From Plantago major (Eukaryota; Streptophyta; Magnoliopsida; Lamiales; Plantaginaceae), in assembly GCA_026545765.1 (NCBI GenBank), contig CM048843.1, forward strand, positions 18,071,200 to 18,135,199: DNA of 64,000 nucleotides, in the 5' to 3' direction. How positions within the stretch are numbered: position 1 is the first letter of the stretch; every line of letters starts with the position of its first letter. Positions 1 through 9,591 of the stretch are shown piece by piece. The notes under the pieces are model-generated. The model saw only the letters and a list, made by a program, of their open reading frames with translations, ran no database searches and was not told the DNA's origin. Made by a program: the position numbers and the translations under genes.

Positions 1-458
1 GCAATTGACTTGTCAAAGATACTGCTTCTTTTCTTGCTGCTGGCGTCCCTTTGCTGACGCTGGAAGTACTTCTGAGCATGACTTGCAACTTGGGCAGCAG
101 TCCTCGTTCGAATATCTCTTGAGATGCTCTTCCAATCTCCCTGCCCATATTTCACCAACCCCTCCAGAAAGGATGTGTGTTCCTCTTCAGTCCATGGCCT
201 CGGCACCATCTTTCTTTTCCAAGCCGGTTGTTGTTCCACATACACCGGTTCCTCCACCAATCCAGCTTCAATTGCTGCTATGTCTTGCAACAATGCCATG
301 TAGTGTTGCTCCACTTCTTCGGCTGTTTTTGTGGTTAGCCGCTCAGCAACTCGCTCCCATCGACCAGGGAAATCCTCAGGGAATTCGACAAGGCAGTTCT
401 CAAACTGTTTGTTTTCATTCCATGACCATGAAGAACTTGAATTACCACCTGCATTCAT
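1..458 (-). CDS. DIVARICATA-like R-R-type MYB transcription factor, N-terminal part (runs off the window)
   Basis: Reading from the ATG at 458 toward position 1 gives 152 uninterrupted codons with no stop before the window edge. Two MYB-type repeats are visible. The first is at about residues 11-58 and has the W-W-x-x-x-F-E spacing and the KTAEEVEQHY segment. The second is at about residues 87-135, begins RPWTEEEH and has the helix VASHAQKYF. That pair, joined by a linker containing IEAGLVEEP, is the hallmark of the DIVARICATA/I-box-binding family of nuclear DNA-binding proteins. The loop before the last helix reads SRDIRTRT and looks about one residue shorter than the usual form. No intron interrupts the visible part. 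The C-terminal third lies outside the window. The start is the first in-frame ATG, and a TATA box lies about 65 bp upstream. Family call is firm; the exact orthologue is not assigned. Confidence 0.93.
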   Translation of the reverse strand, partial: MNAGGNSSSSWSWNENKQFENCLVEFPEDFPGRWERVAERLTTKTAEEVEQHYMALLQDIAAIEAGLVEEPVYVEQQPAWKRKMVPRPWTEEEHTSFLEGLVKYGQGDWKSISRDIRTRTAAQVASHAQKYFQRQQRDASSKKRSSIFDKSI

Positions 459-520
459 ATTATTAGTGTTTATAATTAGAATTCTTTAATGCTACGATTT
501 AATTGCATAGTGTGTGCATG

Positions 521-528
521 TATTTATA
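521..528 (-). promoter_or_regulatory. TATA box of the MYB gene
   Basis: On the minus strand this reads TATAAATA and lies 63 bp upstream of the MYB start codon, a normal distance for a plant TATA box with a short 5' leader. The transcription start is inferred, not seen. Confidence 0.55.
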
Positions 529-1384
529 CTACTATTTGATTGTAATGGACAGGTTCAATTGAAAATATGAATTATGAAAATTTAATAACAAATTTCCTTT
601 TGTTGATTATATAATTTTCTCAATTCCAGGAATGGTAATTTTGTACCTCAACAATTTTCCTTTTATTGGATATAAAAATATCCTCTTATTTACATGTACT
701 GCAAGTTGAATATCCTTTTTTCTAGAAGAAAAAATATCTTTCTTATATTATGTGCATGGAAAATGATATTAATACGTCAGTCTATATCATGTAGATGAGG
801 GGATTTCTTATGTGCTATCTCATGCATCCAATATCTTAATGTGATGTACAGTGTAATATATATAGTACATATTTCAGGAGGTAGTGCCCATAGATTTTCG
901 AACCAGTGATTTCCGCATTTGATTGTATCCGTTTTCATTGCTTCTATTTGTGTGTTTGACATTACAGCAGAACTCACCTCAAGCTCACTTCGTCCCTTTT
1001 CATTTACTTCTTGTCTCACATTGTCTCACATTTTCATTTTCATTTATGGTGGTTCTGGAAATGTGCCTTGGAGCAATGAGGATCCCTTTTAGTCGTTTGT
1101 ACTTACACCATTCATTTTTAGTGTATTCAAGAGTGTGATGCATATATGCATGTCCTTACAATACACTACTTTCGTTGTAGCCTTACATGCATCCTGACCT
1201 TGTGACCGGAACATTATTTTCTTTCATTTTTCTCTTAACGTTCAAATAGCCTTATTTTTATGGTAATGGTGTTTTTTACTTCTTGGCCTTTGAATTAGTC
1301 CATCCTTCAGCTGAACATCTGAAATATTTTTCTTTTATACTACCATGCATCCGACATATAATGATATGTGGTCGAGAGTTTTAC
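529..1384. other. AT-rich upstream region of the MYB gene, no gene seen
   Basis: No coding sequence is supported here on either strand. The only structure I recognise is a repeat at about 770-975 that recurs at 21400-21600. Other open frames are short and lack family motifs. Confidence 0.5.
770..975. repeat. Dispersed repeat, copy 1 (partner near 21400-21600)
   Basis: Alternating matches run through both copies in the same order: a segment with CTCAT/TGTGCTA...GCATGCATC, then ATATTTCAG(A/G)AGGTAGT, then TGATTTC...CATTTGATTGTATC, then TGTGTTGACATT. Divergence is substantial. No terminal repeats or target duplication were found, so the element class is unknown. Confidence 0.55.
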
Positions 1385-1495
1385 CTTGAATCCAAGCACA
1401 TCAGCTTGCCTCCTATACGTTTCAAAAGGATAATCCCATGTGGAGCAGTCTACCTCTGAAAGATCCTTATAGTTGATCAGCTCATCAATATGTTC
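1385..1495 (-). CDS. Orphan coding exon (37 codons) of an unidentified gene
   Basis: On the minus strand a stretch of exactly 37 open codons is bounded by an acceptor (TTCACAG) at 1496-1502 and a donor (GTAAAA) just below 1385. It is phase 0 at both ends. The peptide starts EHIDELINYKDLSEVDC and ends RRQADVLGFK, which has normal composition for a soluble protein. I do not recognise the family. No convincing partner exon was found on the same strand between the MYB gene and the LTR cluster. It may belong to a gene split by the transposons, be a gene relic, or be part of a captured fragment. The exon call rests on clean splice sites plus an integral codon count. Confidence 0.5.
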
Positions 1496-1620
1496 CTGTG
1501 AACATTATCTGAATATTAAACACCAATCAAACATACCAGCAGTGTTACCAATCCCAAATCACGACACGTAACGACCGAACAAATGTTTTCGGATAGCGTG
1601 ATGGTCGAGATAGTGAAGTG

Positions 1621-1751
1621 ACATATATCATATAACATGCCTTACATTTTGAATATATAAGTAAATGTAAAGTTAATTAACATATATATCATATAACATG
1701 CCTTACATTCTGAATATATAAGTAAATGTAAAGTTAATTAATTAACTTTAC
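1621..1751. repeat. 60-bp direct duplication ending in a 24-bp perfect palindrome
   Basis: The segment at 1621-1680 is repeated almost exactly at 1681-1741. Each copy contains CATATAACATGCCTTACATT and ends in GTAAAGTTAATTA. At 1728-1751 the second copy runs into a perfect palindrome, GTAAAGTTAATT followed by its complement. It could form a cruciform. No gene is implied. Confidence 0.85.
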
Positions 1752-2361
1752 AATAGCTTTATTAATAATAAGTCATATTATTCTTAATATATATATATAT
1801 AGTCATCAAGATAGGCGAAGTCGAGGAAATGGAAGGTAAATTGGTCATTTACCGTCAAAATTCAATATTTCGGCGCGATCCTGTCCGGATCCCGGTCCAA
1901 GAAACATCGGAATTGTCCGAGATGCTAAGCAACACTGGATATTATGTATCTATCCCAGACATTCCTGTAACCGCTCCGGGACAGCGGGTCCCATTGGAGT
2001 TGACAACATTGCATATCAAAATATCATTTTTTTTTTTTTACGATGTTGGAATACACATTAAAACTTGATCGATTTGACATCTACTATTTCACCTAAAACA
2101 TCATCTATATATGTTAGTTTTAAGATAAAGTCTACTTTGTGGTTCTTGTCTAAGATTTATGAGCAATTAGATGACTATTAAGTATTATGCATCAAACATG
2201 ATTCGTTCATGCCAAAGCATTAAGAATTATGCATAAAACATAAACCATCATCAATCAAAATATACATAACCTTCTTGTGCAACAATATGCAAGTTTGTTT
2301 CATGTATTTATGTTGCTTGTACGAATCATGATCAGTCAACAAAACTGTAAACAGTCAATAA
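1752..2361. other. Intergenic stretch, no supported gene
   Basis: A plus-strand open frame of 79 codons at 1829-2068 is less AT-rich than its surroundings, but it has no recognisable domain and ends in a T-run. I do not call it a gene. It might be a remnant of a repeat. The remainder is AT-rich. Confidence 0.4.
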
Positions 2362-3095
2362 TCAATGAGCTTCTGTACAATTTTTTGTCTTATACTGCAT
2401 TTGATCTTCAAATTCATACCTGATTTGGACTTCTTGTTGCTGAATATTGCTCGATTTCATTGAATATAGCATTTCCTTCGACAATTTTTTCCATGTATCT
2501 TCTCCATCTCTTTTGGTTGCAGTTGCAGCTAGAGCTTCATAGGCTTTGATAGCCATGGTTTGTGGGTCTTCAGCACCCTTGGACTGCGCTTCATTCGAGG
2601 TTTGAGAAGAGTTAATCGTCTTCCTAGGAGGCATAGTGCTTCACTAGAGATGAGAGTTAGAGATGTCCCATTGGGCGTGCCAATTTGTTTGCCATGGATT
2701 TTCATAACCTGCAAATAAACATAAAAGAGGCAAAGAAAACATGGAACATGAAATTTTATTTGATAGTTTGGGGGTTACAACTTTCGTTGATCTCTTGATT
2801 CCTCTCTCTAAGTACCGGCGCCTCAGCAACTTAATCTGGAGTTCGGGTTTTACCTACAATTTGGTAGTAGGGAGTTTGATGGAGTCGTTTGTGACTTAAC
2901 TCATCTCTAACTGTGAAACCCTAACCAAGATCTCCTATTTGTAAGAGAATTATGACTTAGGCAGCAAGATAGCAATCTTATCATAATCTTTATCCCAAAA
3001 CTAGATGGACTCTAAATGGGTAAGATTTGATATTCTCCATATCTTCTAAATATAATTATCTCTAAGTATAAAAATATCTAATCTAAAGACACCAC
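2362..3095 (-). mobile_element. Ty3/gypsy fossil, family B: LTR, primer-binding site and start of gag
   Basis: On the minus strand an LTR (about 3095 to 2686) ends in GGCAAACA. It is followed two bases later by a primer-binding-type motif TTGGCACGCCCAATGGGAC (2683-2665) and then by an open segment starting MPPRKTINSSQTSNEAQSKG that looks like the beginning of gag. The same LTR family recurs in the opposite orientation at 20526-20978, which allowed its ends to be placed. The 5' edge of this LTR is missing. It is a fossil fragment. Confidence 0.75.
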
Positions 3096-3100
3096 AAATT

Positions 3101-3166
3101 TGTAACCACAAACTATCAAATAAAATTTCATGTTCCATGTTTTCTTTGCCTCTTTTATGTTTATTG
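3101..3166 (+). mobile_element. Inverted piece of the family B LTR 3' end
   Basis: About 65 bp here repeat, in the opposite orientation, the 3' part of the LTR that lies immediately to the left (shared core TTCATGTTCCATGTTTTC). The two copies abut head to head, so the junction is a local fold-back made by rearrangement. It contains no gene. Confidence 0.75.
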
Positions 3167-3167
3167 T

Positions 3168-4030
3168 TGTGACTTCAAAGTCGGACAAGCGTCGATGCGA
3201 AGGCTTCTTGGCTTGATCTCGGATCGAATTGTGAACTTGAGAGTGTTTGAGGCGAGCAATGACGAACTTCTTGGGGATTTGATGAACTCCACGAAGAACA
3301 CTTCTAGATCGTCGCAGGATTTGGCCTTTGATCTTCTTTAGAGGAAGTTTGGCCGATAGGAAACGTTTCTTTAAGGGCTTTTAGGCTTGATCTTGAATCA
3401 AACGGTCCTTTCTTGCGAAGAACTTCAAGAAGGTTGATTGGGCTTCGACTGGGCTTTTGGATTTGATCTTCCTTTGACAGCGATTGATCTTCCAATAACG
3501 TTTTTCCAAGTGCGCAAGGGCTTCTTCTTGGATCAAACGACGACTTCTCTTGGATTCCGGATGAACTTCTTGAGTGCTTGCTCGAACTTCAAGGCGGATC
3601 TTGAGAGAAGGATGAGAGGATTTGCTCTGGCTCTGACTCTGGAACTTATGATCTTGCTGTGGAACTTCTGGTGTCTCTTCTCTTGTGTGTGGAAATGAAT
3701 GGGGGTGCTCTTCTATTTATAATATTTAGAAGAGAATCTTTTACATATATGTAGGAGGCCCGTTCACATATAGCCCAGTCCATTCATTCATATATAGCCC
3801 AGTCCATCACATATGGCCCATTTATTCACATATAGCCCAATTGACATAATTTACTTCCATGTTGGCCCATGTGACATAATTTGATTTAAATTTATATATT
3901 AGAAAATAATCTAGCAATTTTATTTTAGAATTTAATTTAGTAAAATTCCAAACATGCTAGAAAATTATATTTTTGTTTTCTAATATATTTTTTTAAATGT
4001 CACTTTAGAGTATGCGGATTTCGTTCATCT
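3168..4030 (-). mobile_element. Gypsy LTR, family A, first copy of a head-to-tail pair
   Basis: About 860 bp aligned with 4147-4985 in the same orientation. Shared landmarks include GTGACTTCAAAGTCGGACAA, a TATA box (TATAAATAG on the minus strand at the end of the copy's promoter), and the A+T-rich 5' portion. Between the two copies there is no internal retroelement sequence, so the arrangement is LTR next to LTR. It is a fossil. Confidence 0.75.
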
Positions 4031-4985
4031 TGCCAAAAATCTGTGGCAACTAAAGTTGCTCAAATGATGATTTTATTTATCTAATGAAAGCGGGTACAAT
4101 TCTAGTCTTCTAAAGCGGCGAACTTGGATCTTCAAATTCTTCGTTTAGTATTTGTGACTTCAAAGTCGGACAAACGTCGATGCGAGGGCTTCTTGGCTTG
4201 ATCTCGGATCGAATTAGGATAACTTGAGAGTGTTTGAGGTGAGCGATGACGAACTTCTTGGGGATTTGATGAACTCCACGAAGAACACTTCTAGATCGTC
4301 GCAGGATTTGGCCTTTGATCTTCTTTAGAGGAAGTTTGGCCGACATGAAACGTTTCTTCAAGGGCTTTTAGGCTTGATCTTGAATCAAACGGTGCTTTCG
4401 AGCGAAACTTCAAGAAGGTTGATTGGGCTTCGGCTGGGCTTTTGGATTTGATCTTCCAATAACGTTTTTCCAAGTGCGCAGAGGCTTCTTCTTGGATCAA
4501 ACGACGACTTCTCTTGGATTCCGGATGAACTTCTTGAGTGCTTGCTCGAACTTCAAGGCGGATCTTGAGAGAAGGATGAGAGGATTTGCTCTGGCTTTGA
4601 CTCTGGAACTTATGATCTTGCTGTGGAACTTCTGGTGTCTCTTCTCTTGTGTGTGGAAATGAATGGTTGTGCTCTTCTATTTATAATGTTTAGAAGAGAA
4701 TCTTTTCCATATATGTAGAAGGCCCGTTCATATATAATGGTACCCATTCATTCATATATATACCATCACATATACTACATTTATTCACATATACGTAATT
4801 GACATAATTCTTGTATTTGGTAGTATAACATAATTTGATTTAAATTTATATATAAGAAAATGATCTAGCAATTTTATTTAGAATTTAATTTAGTAAAATT
4901 CCAAAAATGCTAGAAAATTGTATTTTTGTTTTCTAATATATTTTTTAAATGTCACTTTAGAGTATATGAATTTCGTTCGTCTACA
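4031..4985 (-). mobile_element. Gypsy LTR, family A, second copy (3' LTR of the gag-protease element)
   Basis: On the minus strand the LTR opens with TGTAGACGAACG at 4985, directly after a polypurine tract, and can be followed to a terminal GGCA near 4031 (about 955 bp). A TATAAATAG box lies at about 4677-4685, followed by a transcribed-leader-like stretch. Its placement right after the polypurine tract makes it the 3' LTR of the large minus-strand element. Confidence 0.75.
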
Positions 4986-4999
4986 AATGCCCCCTCGCG
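4986..4999 (-). other. Polypurine tract preceding the family A 3' LTR
   Basis: The minus strand reads CGAGGGGGCATT immediately before the LTR start TGTAGAC. The same tract plus TGTAGAC stands before the family B LTR at 20511-20526, so the two families share plus-strand priming signals. Confidence 0.7.
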
Positions 5000-5159
5000 A
5001 CTTATTTGTGAATAGTCTAAGAGACTTTGACTTGAACGGACAAGTAGCGACATTTATCAATGACTTGGATTTTTATACCCAGCCCCATTATAGACGGCAC
5101 GTTGATGGTCTAATTAGGACTTAGTTAGTCCATAATCACCTTAGTTTAATTAATTATTT

Positions 5160-6380
5160 TTAGGCAAAGTAAATTGGGCCTGCTTCGTACTAACCCATCT
5201 CCTCCGACAAACAAATTTGCAGCTTTTTAACTTCTAAATAAGCAATATTCAATTCTGATCGGGATAAGAATTTTGTTTGTTACGAGAATCCTTAAACTTG
5301 CGCCTAAATCTTCTCCCTTTATTTTTTTTTTTTAAAACTAGAATTCAACCTTAATTCTAATTCAAACTCTTTCAAATTTTTAACTTCGATCTGGACTTGA
5401 ACTCTTTTCTCACCACCATATAAGGACCTAGACCATTCATTCAACTCGCATATTCACTGAGAGCAATAACGAGCAGGAGTCGAGGCAGCAACGACGGTGA
5501 CCAACCACTTTCGATCCGCTTCCGGACCAAGCCGCTTCTATTCGAATCCGCCTCTTCTATTCAAATCCAGTAAGGACTTTTCCGATCAGATTCTTCTTGT
5601 CAATCCACCGATTCTTCTTGCCGGAGATACGGAGCGGAGTGAAGGAGGCGAGCTGGCGGTGGCGCGGTGGACAGAAGTATGTCGGACGCTATGTAGACCC
5701 GATCAAAGTGCGGTGCGATGGGCAGAGGAGATTGTTGGCCGTGGCAGAGGGCGACGCACGGTGGAGAGAGGAGACGGACAGCGGCGTGAAGAAGGAGGAG
5801 CAGAGGCGCGCTTTGGGCTATGGCCTGTTTCTTCGGCACAGAGCAGCCGTGCGGCCATGGTGAGGAGGCAACGACGCTGGAGAGAAGCAGGGATCCGGAG
5901 TGAGCAGCGTGAAGAAGAGGAGTAGAGGGCGGCGTGCGGTGGAGGCGAGCCGATGAGCTTTTGGGGAGGCTCGTGGTGGAGCAGCAGAGTTGTGATGGTT
6001 TGAGGGGAGACGCGCGGTGGTGCTTAGCCGATTTGTGGCAGATGATGGTAGCTTGGGATGATGAGAGGAGAAGGTGAGACTTGAGAGTGAAGAGAAAGTG
6101 GCAGCTATGGATGAAGTTGGGAGGATGAGAGAAAAAGGATAAAACGTGAGAGTGAGAGAGAGATTAAGGGATTTGATCCCTCTAAATATTTCTCACATGT
6201 TTACTTTTAACTTTCTCTTTTCCATTTTTTTTTTTTAACTTTCTTTTCCTTACAATTTCGTTTCTTTTCTTTCTCAAGATTTTCTTGGTGTCACTTGTAG
6301 GAAATATTCAAAAGTTTTTCTTTCTATCAACCGCTTCTACCTCGTTGAAGAAGTAACAATTGGAGTGACTATGGACACTA
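5160..6380. other. 3' region of the gypsy element, with a GC-rich open segment
   Basis: Plus-strand positions 5470-5950 are much richer in G and C than their surroundings, and overlapping frames stay open (for example 5497-5925). The translated products are dominated by R, E, G and A and have no recognisable domain. A TATA-like ATATAAGG lies at about 5417-5424. I do not claim a protein-coding gene. It could be element-borne filler, a captured promoter plus leader, or an old gene fragment. The rest is AT-rich and carries nothing I recognise. Confidence 0.35.
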
Positions 6381-6403
6381 TGTTAGACTACCACCTCAAA
6401 GAT

Positions 6404-6810
6404 CACAAGAAGAGGCGTAGACCATTTGCTTCCAGACATGGCCATCCGGTATTGAATCGATCAACCATGGAAGGCAACCACATGAAGAGGCATAGACCAT
6501 CCACTTGAAGATATGACCACCCACTTTTGATCATCCTTGGGAGGGCCACCACATGAAGAGGTGTTCCTCCACTTGAAGACATAGCTACCCGATTTTCGAT
6601 CATCCTAGGGAAAGCTACCACATGGAGAGGCGTAATACCATCCGTTTCGAGACATGTCTATCCAACTTCCAATCTAGGCCATCACATGAAGAGGCACAAC
6701 ATTATCCGCTCGAGGCATGATTATCCGACTTCGGATCAAGGCCACCACATGAAGAGCACAACATCATCCGTTTCGTGGCATGACAATCCAACATCCGATC
6801 AACCTGGTCT
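6404..6810. repeat. Degenerate tandem array, six units of 63-75 bp
   Basis: Units start at about 6404, 6479, 6550, 6619, 6683 and 6746, each opening with CACATGAAGAGG or a close variant and containing an ATCATCC- or ATCCG-type core followed by GACATG. Spacing falls steadily from 75 to 63 bp. The array lies in the 3' untranslated part of the gypsy element, the site where plant Tat/Ogre elements are known to carry tandem repeats. Confidence 0.8.
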
Positions 6811-6984
6811 TTGAAGCACAACTTGGGTATATTGATCAACCTGGATTTTGAAGTTTAGCTTGGGCATACCGATCAACCTGGAGATTCACTCAACCATGAT
6901 GAGTCAATGAAGGTTCCATGAGTAGCTGCTTTGATCTATATTATGTTTCGCCCGGACAAACCACTACAAAAAAAATAGGGGTTT

Positions 6985-7362
6985 AGCGATGGAATTATCC
7001 GTCGCTAACCCCCTGCCGATCCGTCGCTAAGGCCTTAGCGATGGATAGACTCCCGTATTAATGACAGGCGTCTCTAAGGCGAATTAGCAACGGAGCGTTA
7101 TCCGTCGCTAATTCGCGACGGAAATGGCGATGGATAGGGCGTTGACCATCCGTCGCCATTTGGAACGGATAATTATCCGTCTCTAAAAACCCCCGGGATT
7201 TAGAGACGGATAGTTATCCGTCTCTAAACGAATTAGGGCTAGCATGCCCTAATTCGTTGTTTAGCGACGGATAATTATCTGTCGCTAAACAACGAATTAG
7301 GGCTTGTGCTAGCCCTAATTCGTAGTCTAGCGACGGATAACTATCCGTCGCTAACCATTGTT
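6985..7362. repeat. Left subterminal palindrome array of the CACTA element
   Basis: Repeated motif TCCGTCGCTAA and its complement TTAGCGACGGA, mostly arranged as imperfect palindromes around ATAATTAT or TAACTATC. In CACTA elements such subterminal repeats are binding sites for the element-encoded accessory protein. Their role here is by analogy. Confidence 0.85.
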
Positions 7363-7578
7363 TTTTTTAAAAAAATTTAGAAAATTATTTTATAATTTTC
7401 ACCTGTTTTTTCAACCAATATAATAGTGATATGTCTCAAAGGGGAAATTGCATTAATTAACAACAAAGATTCGTCAGAAACAAATTATCCAAAATAAAGT
7501 CTACATATCCGAATAGAAATCCAAATATCCAACAAAGTAAAAAGTAGCATAGTATCCAAAACAACACAAGCAACTAAG

Positions 7579-9482
7579 GAGGAGGGGTATTCTGGCTCAT
7601 ATACAAGCGACAGAGCTCTTCGACCCTCTGATTCATTCGAGCCTGCTCATCCCTGAGAGTTTCAATCTCATTCTGGAGATGAGTCACTGCTTCATTCACC
7701 ATCTACTCGACCTGCACCTGTGTGTAAACACCACCATGTCCCTGAGATTGTTGGGAGACGGAGAAGTTCTTATCCGCTAGTGTCTCGCCCAAACTACCAA
7801 GACCATAAACCCGACCCTTGTTGTCGGGTGGGTTGACCTGTAGCAAGATCCGGTCTTGTTCTTCCACGGACAACTCCTCACCCTCAAGCAGCCTCTCCGC
7901 AATGATCCACTCCACCTCACTCTGTAATAGTCAAGTGTATACGAAATGAGCTACAATTTCATATTTAATTTATAATACACATGCATATACAACTGTGACA
8001 CTTAGCAAATACACATACCGCAATAAGCTCGGACTTCTCGTCCACCCAAATGCCGTTCTTCAGCTTCCCCCTCTTCATTTCCTCTAGGCAAGTCTTGGGT
8101 TTGTTCTGGTTCAGCTAAAGAACATTATATATTGCAACAAGTAGTTAGTAAGTTGGTAGGAGTGCAAACAAGTGGTAAATTTGTATAAATGAAAGCAATA
8201 CACATGTGTACAAATCATGTTGTAATCAGAACACACACACACACACACATATACTTACCGACATCTGGCGATCAGTGACAACAGCTCGTGACCCGTAGTG
8301 ATGCCTCACAGAGCCCTTACCATCTCGCGGCTCAGTCATCCGAAACTGACTGTTCTTGAAGGACTGATCCTTGACGGTTGTAAGTCTCCAATATTCTAGC
8401 CACATAGCCCACTCCTCGTCCCCAATATGGCTATACTGTGGCGGCTTTCCTTTTTCTCGGTATTTTTTCATGTCAGCCACCATATGCCTATACAGATCAG
8501 AGCCCAAACTCTCAAAAACAGGCCACATCTTGGGAATAAGGCCAGTCGAAATGTAGTATTTTTTCTACATTCCAATTCCATTTAAAGTAAAAATTAATGC
8601 CCCAAGGTTACAATTTCAAGATAAACAATGGTGACTAACATATCACCCAAGTAAGTGGCTAACATACCACACAAATTGTCCTAGAATTTACTAACACAAT
8701 GGTGACTAACATATCACCCAAGTAAGTGGCTAACATACCACACAAATTGTCCTAGAACTTACTAACACAATGGTGACTAACATATCACCCAAGTAAGTGG
8801 CTAACATACCACACAAATTGTCCTAGAATTTACTAACACAATGGTGACTAACATATCACCCAAGTAAGTGGCTAACATACAACACAAATTAGTAAACTAG
8901 TACATTAATCGATAGAACAACAAATAAAGCATTGTAACATTTACCACAATAAATTGTAACATTTAAGCTTACCCGAAGCTCATCAAAGTAGAAGTGCTTC
9001 GTCTCAGGCTTGAGTTTGCTCCACTGTTCGCCTCCCTGGCCCGGCAACTCCATCCTAAGCTTGAAAATCTCATGCAGGTCGTCTGAAGATTGCTGAGGCC
9101 ACAACCTGCAGTTATCAATGAATTATAGAAGAATACATATATTTATTAGACAATTCATGTGACATACATATAAACACTGATCTTAAGTTATGTTCTACAA
9201 ATGTATATATAATACTTACTTCCTCTTGCCATTAGGGAACAACACCAACTTCCCCTCCCACGTAGCACCATCGACGATCTCGGTATAAGGACACCCGTCA
9301 GGCGGGTATTGTCCTGGTCCATAACCACCACCACTAGACGTCCCAATCCACATGCCGCTGGCAGTCTGACCAACATGAGAGTAGCTGCTCGATCCACCAG
9401 GGCTACTCGATGCACTATGTGGTGAACCCTGGGTCCCACTAGACCTGTGAATCTCGTAACTGCACTTTCTTTGACGCGACAT
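7579..9482 (-). pseudogene. CACTA second gene, Transposase_24 (Ptta/En-Spm) type, about five exons
   Basis: The start codon is at 9482 (MSRQRKCSYEIHRSSG). Exons then lie at about 9482-9219 (ending in FPNGKRK), 9105-8970 (LWPQQSSDDLHEIFKL), about 8560-8265 (contains YWRLTTVKDQSFKNSQFR), about 8116-8020 (NKPKTCLEEMKRGKLK) and 7921-7579 (EVEWIIAERLLEGEE to the stop). The W...SFKNSQNR-like motif, the H-YGSR motif and a C-terminal heptad-like helix (MVNEAVTHLQNEIETLRDEQ) are typical of the plant Transposase_24 family that accompanies TNP2 in many CACTA elements. A TAG codon at 7703-7705 interrupts the last exon before the coiled-coil, so the protein would lose about 40 residues. One intron carries a 71-bp tandem array. 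Exon borders are approximate. Confidence 0.8.
8625..8905. repeat. 71-bp tandem repeat, about four copies, in an intron of the Transposase_24 gene
   Basis: Units start at 8625, 8696, 8767 and 8838, exactly 71 bp apart, each opening ACAATGGTGACTAACATATC. They are nearly identical, so the expansion is recent relative to the element. Confidence 0.97.
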
Positions 9483-9591
9483 TTGTAAAAAAGCATATGA
9501 CAAACACAAACAAATTGTATTAGTATAAATTAAGACATGAATTGGCATGTAATGGGAAAAGCAAGCATATAACAATTAAGATACATATAAT

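Noticed and set aside
5-466. Plus-strand open frame of 153 codons over the MYB gene
   Set aside because: It is the antisense shadow of the MYB coding region; the minus strand carries clear MYB motifs.
1829-2068. 79-codon plus-strand frame as a gene
   Set aside because: No motif, ends in a T-run, no splice or promoter context.
5497-5925. 142-codon R/E/G-rich frame as a protein gene
   Set aside because: Several frames on both strands stay open because the region is GC-rich; composition is not protein-like and no domain is visible.
6403-6621. Minus-strand frame over the tandem array as a repeat protein
   Set aside because: The units vary between 63 and 75 bp, not always a multiple of three, so the frame is not maintained; it is non-coding tandem DNA.
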